Source: Chloroflexota bacterium (GTDB taxonomy: Bacteria > Chloroflexota > Anaerolineae > Anaerolineales > Anaerolineaceae). From it: 64,000 bases of DNA. Below are positions 45,025 to 52,816 of the stretch, in pieces; positions within the stretch are counted from its first letter, which is position 1; every line of letters starts with the position of its first letter. Location: positions 42,945 to 106,944 of the forward strand of contig JAKQJC010000031.1 in the NCBI GenBank assembly GCA_029561345.1, in the 5' to 3' direction. The notes beneath the pieces were generated by a model. It made no database searches and was not told where the DNA came from. It worked only from the letters and a program-made list of their open reading frames with translations. Made by a program: the position numbers and the translations under genes.

Positions 45025-45443
45025 AAATGATCCAGCCAGGCGCTGACATTACCCTGCAAATCAGCCAGCGTGTAACGCGCCACCCGGGTTGAAATGCCCT
45101 TCAGGGTTTCGGGCAGGTCGGCTTGCGGCTGCAGCAGGGTAAGGATGGGCAGTCCGCGCGCATGGGCATAACCGGCCTCAATGCCAACCCCCACGCCTTT
45201 TTCGCTGATTTCCACCACCAGGCCGGCGCAGGTGTCGATCAGCCGGAAACTTTCACGCATCAGATCCCGCGGATTGAAGGCCTTTTCTCCCCAGCCTTCC
45301 AGGTCGCGCGCCACCACCACGCTCTGCCAGCCGCAGCGCTCAAAAGCCGCGCAGAGGGCTTCAATCAGCGGGCGGTTGGCATGGTCAGGATGATATTTAA
45401 TCGCCAGGTAGAGCTTTTTCGGCGTCAGGATCAGGGTTTCCAA
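45021..45443 (-). CDS. nucleoside 2-deoxyribosyltransferase-like protein
   Basis: About 140 residues with the plan of the N-deoxyribosyltransferase/Rossmann group: LYLAIKYHPDHANRPLIEAL near 7-26, a middle EISEKGVGVGIEAGYAHARG near 90-109 whose Glu and Tyr match catalytic positions, and a short C-terminal helix. The frame extends upstream inside the neighbouring gene, but a TTG at 45443, 12 bp inside that gene's end, is the best start since no ATG lies near. Glycosyl or nucleotide hydrolase activity is the family guess; some relatives act in nucleotide-signal pathways. Start and substrate are uncertain. Confidence 0.6.
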   Translation of the reverse strand: METLILTPKKLYLAIKYHPDHANRPLIEALCAAFERCGWQSVVVARDLEGWGEKAFNPRDLMRESFRLIDTCAGLVVEISEKGVGVGIEAGYAHARGLPILTLLQPQADLPETLKGISTRVARYTLADLQGNVSAWLDHF

Positions 45444-45751
45444 TCGCCGATCTCGCTCCAGCAGTAATCGAGGTGTGAAGCCATGTTGGCTTTCAGTTTG
45501 CGCTTTACCAGGCGGCGGGCGCGTTCCATCAGGGCCAATCCGCCCAATTCGTGCAGACGTTTGCCAATGGCGCGGGCGCGGACATGGTGGCACTGCATAT
45601 TGAACTGCCCGCCAGGCCGTTCTGAAAGAAAATCATCCTTCTGGCCAATCCCCACCAGTTCGTTCATCAGGCGGTCAATTTCTTCGCGCATGTGCGGGTT
45701 CATATTTGAGGGCAGCCCGGCGCCCAAAAGATCAGCAAAAAAGTCCATCAT
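45431..45751 (-). CDS. hypothetical protein coupled to the deoxyribosyltransferase-like gene
   Basis: A 106-residue protein that I do not recognise. It is mostly helical, with a MREEIDRLMNELVGIG segment, a Cys-His-His (QCHHVRARAIGKRL near 53-66) and a basic C-terminal stretch. An AGGAG site and a TATAAT box on the minus strand (45789-45784) support expression. The stop overlaps the start of the downstream gene, so the two are translated together and probably act together. Confidence 0.7.
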   Translation of the reverse strand: MMDFFADLLGAGLPSNMNPHMREEIDRLMNELVGIGQKDDFLSERPGGQFNMQCHHVRARAIGKRLHELGGLALMERARRLVKRKLKANMASHLDYCWSEIGDWKP

Positions 45752-45946
45752 GTCAACGCTCCTATCATTGAAGTGGTGTTTCTATTATACCCGACATACC
45801 CGGCCTGAGGCCTTCTTCCGGTGGTGAAATCTGTCCCAATAACACCATTTTACCGGGGCGGGGCGTAAAAAACCGCCTTTTTTGCCTGTGAAAAGCTGTT
45901 TCAACCCTCGTTTTTGGCCGTAAATTCTCTTTAACGCCTTAAAAAC

Positions 45947-45975
45947 TTGCGCGCCTATTAAAAGTATGATATGAT
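45947..45975 (+). promoter_or_regulatory. promoter of greA
   Basis: TTGCGC (45947-45952), 17-bp spacer and TATGAT (45970-45975). Transcription should start near 45982 and give a leader of about 93 nt. Confidence 0.6.
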
Positions 45976-46032
45976 CTAGTCAGCGTTTAGGAGGATAAGC
46001 CTTCAAGCGCATTTTTTGTCAAAACACATCCA

Positions 46033-46057
46033 CGCTCCAACGGGAGTGCTTTTTTTT
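46033..46057 (+). terminator. terminator-like hairpin in the greA leader
   Basis: A 6-bp stem CGCTCC / GGAGTG around AACG is followed by eight T residues, 18 bases before the greA start. Premature termination here would yield a short RNA of about 75 nt. E. coli greA has a comparable leader terminator that yields the GraL RNA. Confidence 0.6.
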
Positions 46058-46074
46058 ATCAAGAGGGAACCGTC

Positions 46075-46542
46075 ATGTCATCTACTTTTCTCACACGTGA
46101 AGGCTATAAGAAGCTCCAGGAAGAACTCGACTTTCTGCGCTCGTCCAAACGTCAGGAGATTGCCAACCGTTTACATGAAGCGATGGATGGCGGCGAGTTG
46201 ATCGAAAACGCTGAATATGAAGCAGCCAAAAATGAGCAGGCTTTTGTGGAAGGCCGGATCAAAGAACTGGAAATTCTGCTTGCCTCGGCGCGGGTGATCA
46301 ACGAAAACGAAAAAGAACACCATGAAACCATCCAGGTGGGTTCCAAAGTGACCATCCAGGAAGAAGGCCTTGAAGCCGAAGTGTTCACCATTGTCGGCGC
46401 CGCCGAAGCCAACCCGCGCGCCGGCCGCATCTCCAACGAATCGCCTCTGGGCAAAGCCCTGCTCAATCACCGCGCCGGTGAAACCATCCATGTGGATGCT
46501 CCGGGCGGCGCTTTTAACGTGTCCATCATCAAGGTGTCCTGA
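46075..46542 (+). CDS. greA: transcription elongation factor GreA
   Basis: Cleavage factor of 155 residues that rescues backtracked RNA polymerase. The N-terminal coiled coil (about 5-75) has the acidic tip (GGELIENAEYEAAKNEQAF near 39-57, with the Asp/Glu pair that stimulates RNA cleavage), and the C-terminal FKBP-like domain (about 80-155) ends in the GREA box. Length is normal. An AGAGGGAA site precedes the ATG. A long leader with a terminator-like hairpin suggests feedback control by GreA itself. It is followed by lysS after its own terminator. Confidence 0.95.
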   Translation: MSSTFLTREGYKKLQEELDFLRSSKRQEIANRLHEAMDGGELIENAEYEAAKNEQAFVEGRIKELEILLASARVINENEKEHHETIQVGSKVTIQEEGLEAEVFTIVGAAEANPRAGRISNESPLGKALLNHRAGETIHVDAPGGAFNVSIIKVS

Positions 46543-46560
46543 AAAGGGGCACTTGAATTC

Positions 46561-46589
46561 GCCCCGCCCTTTCAACGGCGGGGCATTTT
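46561..46589 (+). terminator. terminator between greA and lysS
   Basis: Eight-bp arms GCCCCGCC / GGCGGGGC with an 8-base loop, then ATTTT. Confidence 0.85.
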
Positions 46590-46610
46590 AATTTAGAGAG
46601 GAAATCTGCC

Positions 46611-48131
46611 ATGCCTGAATATACTGACCTTGAACGCAACCGTTACGAAAAAATCCTGCGCCTGCGCACCCAGGGGATTGAACCCTTTCCAGCCAAGGCA
46701 AAGCAGAGCCACACCTCCGCCGAAGCTGCGGCGGCCTTTGAGCAGGCCGAAGCTGCCGGGCAGACGGAACCCGTTCAGGTGACCCTGGCCGGCCGCCTGC
46801 GCGCCGCCCGCCCGATGGGCAAGATCATCTTTGCCCATATTGAAGACCGTGCCGGGCGTATCCAGCTTTTCATGCGCGTCAACGACCTGGGCGCTGAAAT
46901 GATGGATTTCTTCAACCGCGAATTTGACCTGGGCGATTTTGTGCAGGCCAGTGGACATATGTTCCGCACCCGCACCGGCGAAATCACCCTGCATGTCACT
47001 GAAATCAAAATGATCGCCAAGGCCATCACCCCGCTGCCCGCCGCCAAAGACGAAGTGGTGGATGGGCAGGTGGTGCGTCATGCCAGCCTGGATGACGCTG
47101 AAACCCGCTACCGCCAGCGCTACGCCGACCTGGCGGTGAACCCTGACGTGCGCCAGCTTTTCCGCACCCGCACCGCCATTGTGCGCGCCCTGCAGGCATA
47201 TCTCGACAACCTCGATTTCATTGAGGTGGAAACCCCCATTCTGCAGCCCATCTACGGCGGCGCGGCTGCTAAACCTTTTGTCACTCACCACAACCAGCTC
47301 AAACAGGATCTTTACCTGCGCATCTCCTTTGAGCTGTATCTAAAACGCCTGATTGTGGGCGGGCTGGAACGGGTGTATGAAATTGGGCGCGATTTCCGCA
47401 ACGAGGGCGTGTCGTACAAACATAACCCTGAATTCACCCAGCTTGAATTCTACATGGCCTATGCCGATTACCACGATATCATGAAGATCACCGAAGAAAT
47501 GGTCGCTTTTGTGGCGCAAAAAGTGCACGGCAGCACCACCATCACCTTCCACGATCATCAAATTGACCTCACCCCGCCGTGGCGGCGTCTTGAACTGCGC
47601 CAGGGCATTCTGGAAACCGCGGGCATTGATATTGCCGAGCATCCCACCGCTGAAAGCCTGAGCGCCACCATGACCGCCCGCCAGATCAAGCACAAACCCG
47701 GCTCCACCCGCGGCAAACTCATCGACAGCTTGCTGGGCGATTTTCTTGAGCCCACCCTCATCCAGCCCACCTTCCTCTACGATTACCCGCGCGATATTTC
47801 GCCGCTGGCCAAGAGCAAACCCGGCGACCCGCTGACGGTTGAACGCTTTGAAGGTTACGTGGGCGGCATGGAACTGTGCAACGCCTTTTCCGAGTTGAAC
47901 GATCCGCTCGATCAGGAAGCGCGCTTCCTCGAAATGGGCCGCGATTACAACGCTGACGACGAGGAAAAGCATCCCATGGATGAAGATTACCTGCGCGCGT
48001 TGAACTACGGCATGCCCCCCACCGGCGGCTTTGGCATGGGCGTGGACCGCCTGACCATGCTGCTCACCGGCAAACACAGCATTCGCGAAGTGCTGCTCTT
48101 CCCCCATCTGCGCAAGAGCGACGAAGAATAA
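46611..48131 (+). CDS. lysS: lysyl-tRNA synthetase, class II
   Basis: Aminoacyl-tRNA synthetase of 506 residues. The N-terminal OB fold (about 55-150) binds the anticodon; the class II motifs follow: motif 1 FIEVETPILQP near 203-213, motif 2 YEIGRDFRNEGVSYKHNPEF near 256-275 and motif 3 GFGMGVDRLTMLLTG near 472-486. The signature residues of LysRS rather than AspRS/AsnRS are the ELCNAFSELNDP stretch near 421-432. A GAGAGGAAA site precedes the ATG. It is a class II LysRS, so the class I form is not needed. Confidence 0.97.
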   Translation: MPEYTDLERNRYEKILRLRTQGIEPFPAKAKQSHTSAEAAAAFEQAEAAGQTEPVQVTLAGRLRAARPMGKIIFAHIEDRAGRIQLFMRVNDLGAEMMDFFNREFDLGDFVQASGHMFRTRTGEITLHVTEIKMIAKAITPLPAAKDEVVDGQVVRHASLDDAETRYRQRYADLAVNPDVRQLFRTRTAIVRALQAYLDNLDFIEVETPILQPIYGGAAAKPFVTHHNQLKQDLYLRISFELYLKRLIVGGLERVYEIGRDFRNEGVSYKHNPEFTQLEFYMAYADYHDIMKITEEMVAFVAQKVHGSTTITFHDHQIDLTPPWRRLELRQGILETAGIDIAEHPTAESLSATMTARQIKHKPGSTRGKLIDSLLGDFLEPTLIQPTFLYDYPRDISPLAKSKPGDPLTVERFEGYVGGMELCNAFSELNDPLDQEARFLEMGRDYNADDEEKHPMDEDYLRALNYGMPPTGGFGMGVDRLTMLLTGKHSIREVLLFPHLRKSDEE

Positions 48132-48143
48132 CAGGGCATAAAA

Positions 48144-48177
48144 AGCCGTCCTTTCCAGCGGGAAAGGACGGCTTTTT
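48144..48177 (+). terminator. terminator of lysS
   Basis: Thirteen-bp perfect arms AGCCGTCCTTTCC / GGAAAGGACGGCT around AGCG, followed by TTTTG. Confidence 0.93.
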
Positions 48178-48205
48178 GTTTTTGTGCCATGAAGTGGCGG
48201 CCTGT

Positions 48206-49588
48206 TCAGGAAGCCGGCTTTTTGGTTGAGGGAGCTGTTTTGTGTTTGCGCCTGGATGGTTTCAGTTCGCTGCCAATGCGGATGCCAAAGGCGGGCAGAA
48301 TTTTGCGGTGCACCAGCAGCACCAGCCCGGCCCCCAGGAAGGCTGCACCAAACACCAGCAGCGAGCTGCCCAGGTTGTTCATCGTCTTGGGGCTGAAGAT
48401 CATCACCAGCGCCAGGGCCAGCATCAGCATGCCGCCAAAGAGCTTGAGCAGCCGGCCTTCCTTTTCTTCCAGACGGCTGGCGCGCATGGTGAAGACCACC
48501 CCAAAGAAGATGGCCAGTTCATCGATCTGGTAGATGATGAGATAGACCAGCAGCAGCCCTGCAAAGGTCAGGCCGTCCACCTTTTGCGCGGTGAGCAGGT
48601 TGGCCCACAGCACAGGGAAACCGGCCGTGCAGGAAAACTCCACCAGTGAGGTGCCGGCTGAAAGGACAATGGTGGCGCCGATCAGACCCCAGAAGGAGTT
48701 GCTGGCGTTCAATACATTGCGCATGCGCTGGTAAATGCCAGGTTTTTCCTTATCGGCGATGGTCAGCGAAACGCCTTCCTTATACCAGAAGTAATCTTTA
48801 ATGTTGATGAAGGCAAACACCGCGCACACCAAAGCCACCACCGCCTGGATCCAGCCGATGAAGCTGATATAAGAAAGGACGGTGAAGACGCCGGCGATGA
48901 ACAGCGCATAGACGCCGGCGGTGATGGTGAGGAAAAGAATGCCAATGGTGAGGATTTTACGGCGTGAGCCGGTGTGCACCACCAGGGCCATCAGCATGGA
49001 CAGCACCCACAGCGAGCAGGGGTTGAAGCCATCCACAAACCCGATCAGCACGGTGCTGACCAGCAGAGATTGCTGGCTGAGATCCACTTTGCCAATGACA
49101 GGCAGGTCCAGCACCGTGTTGCTGGCGATGATATCGGTCTGGGTGCTGGCGGCGGTCAGCGGGTCGGGGCAGCCGCCTTTGAGGGCGCAGGCCTGAATGG
49201 CTTCTTCCATCTGGCCGCTGACATCGCCTTTGCGGAAGCCGATCCAGTGCTGATCGCCAATGAGGGTGACCGGCACGCCGGAAGGTTCAAAATCATATTT
49301 TTTGGCGGCCTCTTCGAGGAGCTTCTGATTGTCTTCGTTGTACCAGACCTCATACTCCTTGATTTCAATCAGCGGATTTTTCTGTGCCAGTTCTGCGAGC
49401 CAGGGCTTTTCTTCTGCGCAGTGCGGACAGCCATCTCCCCAGAACAAAACAACAACAATTTTGCCGTCCTGTGCCAGGGCTGGTTTCACCAGCAGGCTGG
49501 CGAACAGAACCGCCAGTAACAATGCCGCCGGCAGCAGCCGGGTGCGTAAATGCCGCAATAGAGGGGAGGGGGAGGGTGGTGTGTTCAT
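48206..49588 (-). CDS. thioredoxin domain fused to a CcdA/DsbD-like membrane domain
   Basis: A 460-residue redox protein. Signal peptide (1-40), then a thioredoxin-like domain (about 42-150) with the CxxC motif CPHC near 54-57 (WGDGCPHCAEE), then six to seven membrane helices (about 185-440) in the style of CcdA/DsbD with paired cysteines FNPC near 188 and FSCTAGFPV near 330. Such proteins carry electrons from cytoplasm to outside for disulfide or cytochrome c maturation; here the outer thioredoxin and the membrane shuttle are joined. The -10 box lies seven bases before the ATG with no ribosome site. The order differs from E. coli DsbD, where an N-terminal domain lacks CPHC. Confidence 0.85.
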   Translation of the reverse strand: MNTPPSPSPLLRHLRTRLLPAALLLAVLFASLLVKPALAQDGKIVVVLFWGDGCPHCAEEKPWLAELAQKNPLIEIKEYEVWYNEDNQKLLEEAAKKYDFEPSGVPVTLIGDQHWIGFRKGDVSGQMEEAIQACALKGGCPDPLTAASTQTDIIASNTVLDLPVIGKVDLSQQSLLVSTVLIGFVDGFNPCSLWVLSMLMALVVHTGSRRKILTIGILFLTITAGVYALFIAGVFTVLSYISFIGWIQAVVALVCAVFAFINIKDYFWYKEGVSLTIADKEKPGIYQRMRNVLNASNSFWGLIGATIVLSAGTSLVEFSCTAGFPVLWANLLTAQKVDGLTFAGLLLVYLIIYQIDELAIFFGVVFTMRASRLEEKEGRLLKLFGGMLMLALALVMIFSPKTMNNLGSSLLVFGAAFLGAGLVLLVHRKILPAFGIRIGSELKPSRRKHKTAPSTKKPAS

Positions 49589-49595
49589 GGTTCTG

Positions 49596-49601
49596 ATTAT
49601 A
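49596..49601 (-). promoter_or_regulatory. -10 box of the thioredoxin-DsbD-like gene
   Basis: TATAAT on the minus strand, seven bases before the ATG at 49588; the message should start at or near the start codon. The -35 region is weak. Confidence 0.5.
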
Positions 49602-51108
49602 GCTGATTTAATCGGCTGTTGAAAGGCGCAAAAATGCCTATTTTTGCGCCCTGCCCGGGGGTGGTTTGCAGCGTGAGTTGCGCCCCGGCCATTTCGGCGC
49701 GTTCCTGCAGGCCCAGCAGGCCAAAATGTCCGGCCTTGACCAGTTCAGCCGGGCTGGCGGGCAGGGTGAAGCCAACCCCATCGTCCTCAATGGTCAGGCG
49801 CAGCCCATCGGTCTCGAATAACAGGGTGAGGTTCACCTGGCTGGCCTGGCTGTGGCGGGCGGCATTGTTCAGCGCTTCCTGGGCCATGCGGTAGAGGGCC
49901 ATTTCTCTTTCAGGGGGCAGGCGCTGCGGTTCGCCGCGCACCTGAAAGACGATGGGCAGGTTGGCGGTTTGCCGGGTTTCGCGAGCCAACATCTCCAGTG
50001 CGGCGGCCAGGCCAATATCTTCAATGTAAATTGGGCGCAGCCCGCGCACAATCTGGCGCAGGTGGGTGATGCTCTGTTCCACCAGGGCGCGCTGGGCGGG
50101 GGTTTTGTTCTCCAGCATCATCTGCTGGTTGATGGCAATGAGAGCTTGCAGGGTGTCATCGTGCAGTTCGCGGGCCAGGTTGCGCCGCTCCGTTTCAATG
50201 CCGGTGGTGATGGCGCCAATATAGCTGTGCAGGCTGTCCTGGGCCAGTTCCAGTTTTTCGCTCATCAGAACGAGGGTTCCCTGCAGGCTGCGGATTTCCT
50301 GAATGCCGCCTACCGCCGGACGGATGGCGGAAAAATCGCCGCCAGCCAGGCGGGCGGCCTGCTGTTCCAGTTTTTGCAGGGGGTTCACAATGCGGCGCGT
50401 ACCAAACCAGACCGCCGCCAGAGCCAGCAGCACCAGTGGGGCCAACACCAGGGGCGCCGACTGGGTGGTGTTCAGCAGCGGGTCGGCCGAGGTTTCCCAA
50501 TGATCCTCCATCATCACCGCCCAGTTCAGGCGGCCCAGCGGCGCATAGGTGGTGATGATGGAAGCGTGGCCGGCGGCCTGGTGGGCCTGGTGGCTTTGAG
50601 GAATGAGGGTGAGGGGGATGGCGCCGGGGGTGTTCAACGCTGCCTGCGCCAGCAGGGCATTGGGATGAACAGCGCCCAGCAGGCGGCCAGCCGAGGCCGG
50701 AACTGAAAGAACAATGAAGGTGTGCCCATCAGGGGCCGTCCAGCTGTCGCCATCGGGGGCGGTTTCGAGCAGGCCGCTGGCAGCCAGGGGTTGGCCGGCG
50801 GCTGAAACCAGCAGCAGGCCGCCGTCGAACAGATCGGAAACAGGCAGGTCAGACGCAGATACATTTTCTGCCAGGCTGGCCAGGGCGGCCTGGCGGGTTT
50901 CGATGTTTTGAGCCAGGGCGCGGGCAGCGGTTTCAACAATTTGCTGGTCGCGCTGGGCCACCAGTTTTTGCATGCCTTCGTGGTGCAGGCTCTGGCTGCC
51001 AAAGGCCACCACCAGCAGCAGAACACTGAGCGGCATGAAGGTGAACACGAAGAACTGCGGGCGAAAGCCGTGCCAGAGAAAGCTGAGGCGGGAAAAGAGG
51101 CTGTTCAC
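49597..51108 (-). CDS. NarX/LiaS-type sensor histidine kinase
   Basis: Kinase of about 503 residues. A membrane helix (about 20-40), an extracytoplasmic sensor, a second helix (about 215-235) and HAMP precede the HisKA_3 dimerisation domain with NLARELHDDTLQALIAINQQ near 320 (His of ELHDD is the acceptor) and a HATPase domain with GVGFTLPASP near 452. The GTG at 51108 has AGGAG at ten bases; an alternative TTG at 51141 overlaps the stop of the response regulator but has only a poor site. It pairs with the regulator upstream in the operon. Confidence 0.9.
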   Translation of the reverse strand: MNSLFSRLSFLWHGFRPQFFVFTFMPLSVLLLVVAFGSQSLHHEGMQKLVAQRDQQIVETAARALAQNIETRQAALASLAENVSASDLPVSDLFDGGLLLVSAAGQPLAASGLLETAPDGDSWTAPDGHTFIVLSVPASAGRLLGAVHPNALLAQAALNTPGAIPLTLIPQSHQAHQAAGHASIITTYAPLGRLNWAVMMEDHWETSADPLLNTTQSAPLVLAPLVLLALAAVWFGTRRIVNPLQKLEQQAARLAGGDFSAIRPAVGGIQEIRSLQGTLVLMSEKLELAQDSLHSYIGAITTGIETERRNLARELHDDTLQALIAINQQMMLENKTPAQRALVEQSITHLRQIVRGLRPIYIEDIGLAAALEMLARETRQTANLPIVFQVRGEPQRLPPEREMALYRMAQEALNNAARHSQASQVNLTLLFETDGLRLTIEDDGVGFTLPASPAELVKAGHFGLLGLQERAEMAGAQLTLQTTPGQGAKIGIFAPFNSRLNQL

Positions 51109-51137
51109 AGCAGAGCTGCTCCTGAAAAGGAAAGCGG

Positions 51138-51800
51138 TCAATCCTCGATGAGATAACGCGGCAGCAGGTTGAGGGACACGGCGCGCATCACAGCTTCGGT
51201 GCGGCTTTCAGCCTGCAGCTTGGCGAAGATATGCGCCAGGTGGTTTTGCACGGTGCGGTCGCTGATGCCGAGCTGCACGGCGATGGCCTTGTTGGTGAAA
51301 CCCTTGGCCGTGAGGGTGAGAATTTGCAGTTCGCGTTCGCTCACCGCGGCCGACCCGCCGGTATCAGAAGCGGCTTCCAGGCGCGCCGCGAGGGCGGCGC
51401 TGAGCGCCTGGCGGCCGTGAAAAACATCGCGCACCGCCTGGATGATTTCCTGCGGTTCGGCGGTTTTGAGCACATAGCCGCCGGCGCCGGCCTGCAGGGC
51501 GGCGCGCAGATAGGGTTCATCATCAAAGGCGGTCAAAATCAGCAGGCCAACCGGCAGCTTCAGCTCGCGGGCGCGGCGCACCACATCAATGCCGCTCATC
51601 AGGGGCATTTGCACATCCAGCACCGCCACATCAGGGTGGGTTTGTTCGATCAGCGACAGGGCCTCACGGCCATTGCCGGCTTCAGCGATCACCGCCAGAT
51701 CGGGGGCCTGCTCCAGAAACTGGCGGATGCCGGCGCGCACCACCTGGTGATCATCGGCCAGCAGGACACGAATGAGGGGGGAATCTTTTGGAGGGGTCAT
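51138..51800 (-). CDS. NarL/LuxR-family response regulator
   Basis: Regulator of 220 residues: receiver (1-120) beginning IRVLLADDHQVVRAGIRQFL with phospho-acceptor Asp in VAVLDVQMPLMSG near 60, and a C-terminal LuxR helix-turn-helix (about 155-215) with LTLTAKGFTNKAIAVQLGIS. The start at 51800 matches the receiver's first strand; a longer frame to 51905 has no such support. The -10 box TATAAT lies seven bases before the ATG, so the message is probably leaderless. It is cotranscribed with the kinase gene. Confidence 0.9.
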   Translation of the reverse strand: MTPPKDSPLIRVLLADDHQVVRAGIRQFLEQAPDLAVIAEAGNGREALSLIEQTHPDVAVLDVQMPLMSGIDVVRRARELKLPVGLLILTAFDDEPYLRAALQAGAGGYVLKTAEPQEIIQAVRDVFHGRQALSAALAARLEAASDTGGSAAVSERELQILTLTAKGFTNKAIAVQLGISDRTVQNHLAHIFAKLQAESRTEAVMRAVSLNLLPRYLIED

Positions 51801-51807
51801 GGTGTTA

Positions 51808-51813
51808 ATTATA
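51808..51813 (-). promoter_or_regulatory. -10 box of the response regulator operon
   Basis: TATAAT on the minus strand, seven bases before the ATG at 51800. A GACA-containing -35 lies 18-19 bases upstream (about 51832-51838). Confidence 0.55.
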
Positions 51814-51976
51814 GTATAATCGTTTTCAATGTTGTCAGGCCTTATCTGTATTTTCGAATGCGAAGCGCGAGAAAAAAAGATGGCAGCCCTGACCATATCA
51901 CTCAAAGGGCAACTTTCCCACGCGCAATTGCTGTCTGAGCATTAACCTGAATTTATTGTTTTGAAAGAGACGCAAC

Positions 51977-52810
51977 ATGTCCAGACCATTATGGTTGGTT
52001 TCATTAATTAAAAAGAGTTTTGGCCAGCGGTTCGCCATTGCCCGGTTATCCAAAAAATACACCTTCATGCGCCGGTTCATCGATTGGATGCTTTTTGAAG
52101 GCGATGAAATCTATTACCTGCCCAAAGACCGGGTGGTGGTGAACCACCAACTGGTGGTAAACCAGGCCATCCCACTGCCGCAGGATGTGGTGGCCCCTTC
52201 GGATGTGGTACGCCACTTTATTGATGAATCGAGCCACCGCCTGATCATGAACAAATGCATCTGCCGCGAGTCCACGCCCTGCAAAAACTTTCCCGCTGAC
52301 CTGGGCTGCATTTTTATGGGCGAAGCCAGCCTTAAAATTCACCCTGAATTGGGCCGGCAGGTGAGCAAGGAAGAGGCTCGCGATCACCTGGCCCGTGCCA
52401 GCGAACTGGGGCTGGTGCAGATGTTGGGGCGCAACAAGATCGACACCCAATGGCTGGGCGCCACCCCTGGCGACCACCTGCTGACGGTGTGCAACTGCTG
52501 CGCGTGCTGCTGCCTTTACCGCGTGCTGCCCGATCTGCACCAGAGCATCAGCCGCAAGATCACGCGCATGCCGGGGGTGAGTCTGAGGGTGGACCCGGAG
52601 AAATGCATTGGCTGCGGCAAATGCGTCCGCGGCTGTTTTGTGCAGGCCATCACCCTTGAAAACGGAAAAGCGCAGATCAGCGAGGCGTGCGTGGGCTGCG
52701 CCTCCTGCGCGGAGCTTTGCCCGGTGAAGGCCATTTCCCTCAATATTGAAGACAGCGCTTTTATGGAGACCACCATTCGCCGCCTGACGGCAAAAATTGA
52801 TGTAAAATAG
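51977..52810 (+). CDS. 4Fe-4S ferredoxin with Cys-rich N-terminal region
   Basis: A 277-residue electron carrier. Its C-terminal half has two tandem 4Fe-4S motifs (CIGCGKCVRGC near 211-221, and CVGCASCAELCPV near 238-250). The first lacks the usual Pro after the fourth Cys (Cys-Phe). The N-terminal half holds extra cysteines: CICRESTPCKNF near 95-106, a Cys near 112, and CNCCACCC near 174-181, which may bind additional clusters or metal. It sits directly before the geranylgeranyl-reductase-like gene and probably donates electrons to it. I find no close family name for the N-terminal part. Confidence 0.82.
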   Translation: MSRPLWLVSLIKKSFGQRFAIARLSKKYTFMRRFIDWMLFEGDEIYYLPKDRVVVNHQLVVNQAIPLPQDVVAPSDVVRHFIDESSHRLIMNKCICRESTPCKNFPADLGCIFMGEASLKIHPELGRQVSKEEARDHLARASELGLVQMLGRNKIDTQWLGATPGDHLLTVCNCCACCCLYRVLPDLHQSISRKITRMPGVSLRVDPEKCIGCGKCVRGCFVQAITLENGKAQISEACVGCASCAELCPVKAISLNIEDSAFMETTIRRLTAKIDVK

Positions 52811-52816
52811 AAAGAT

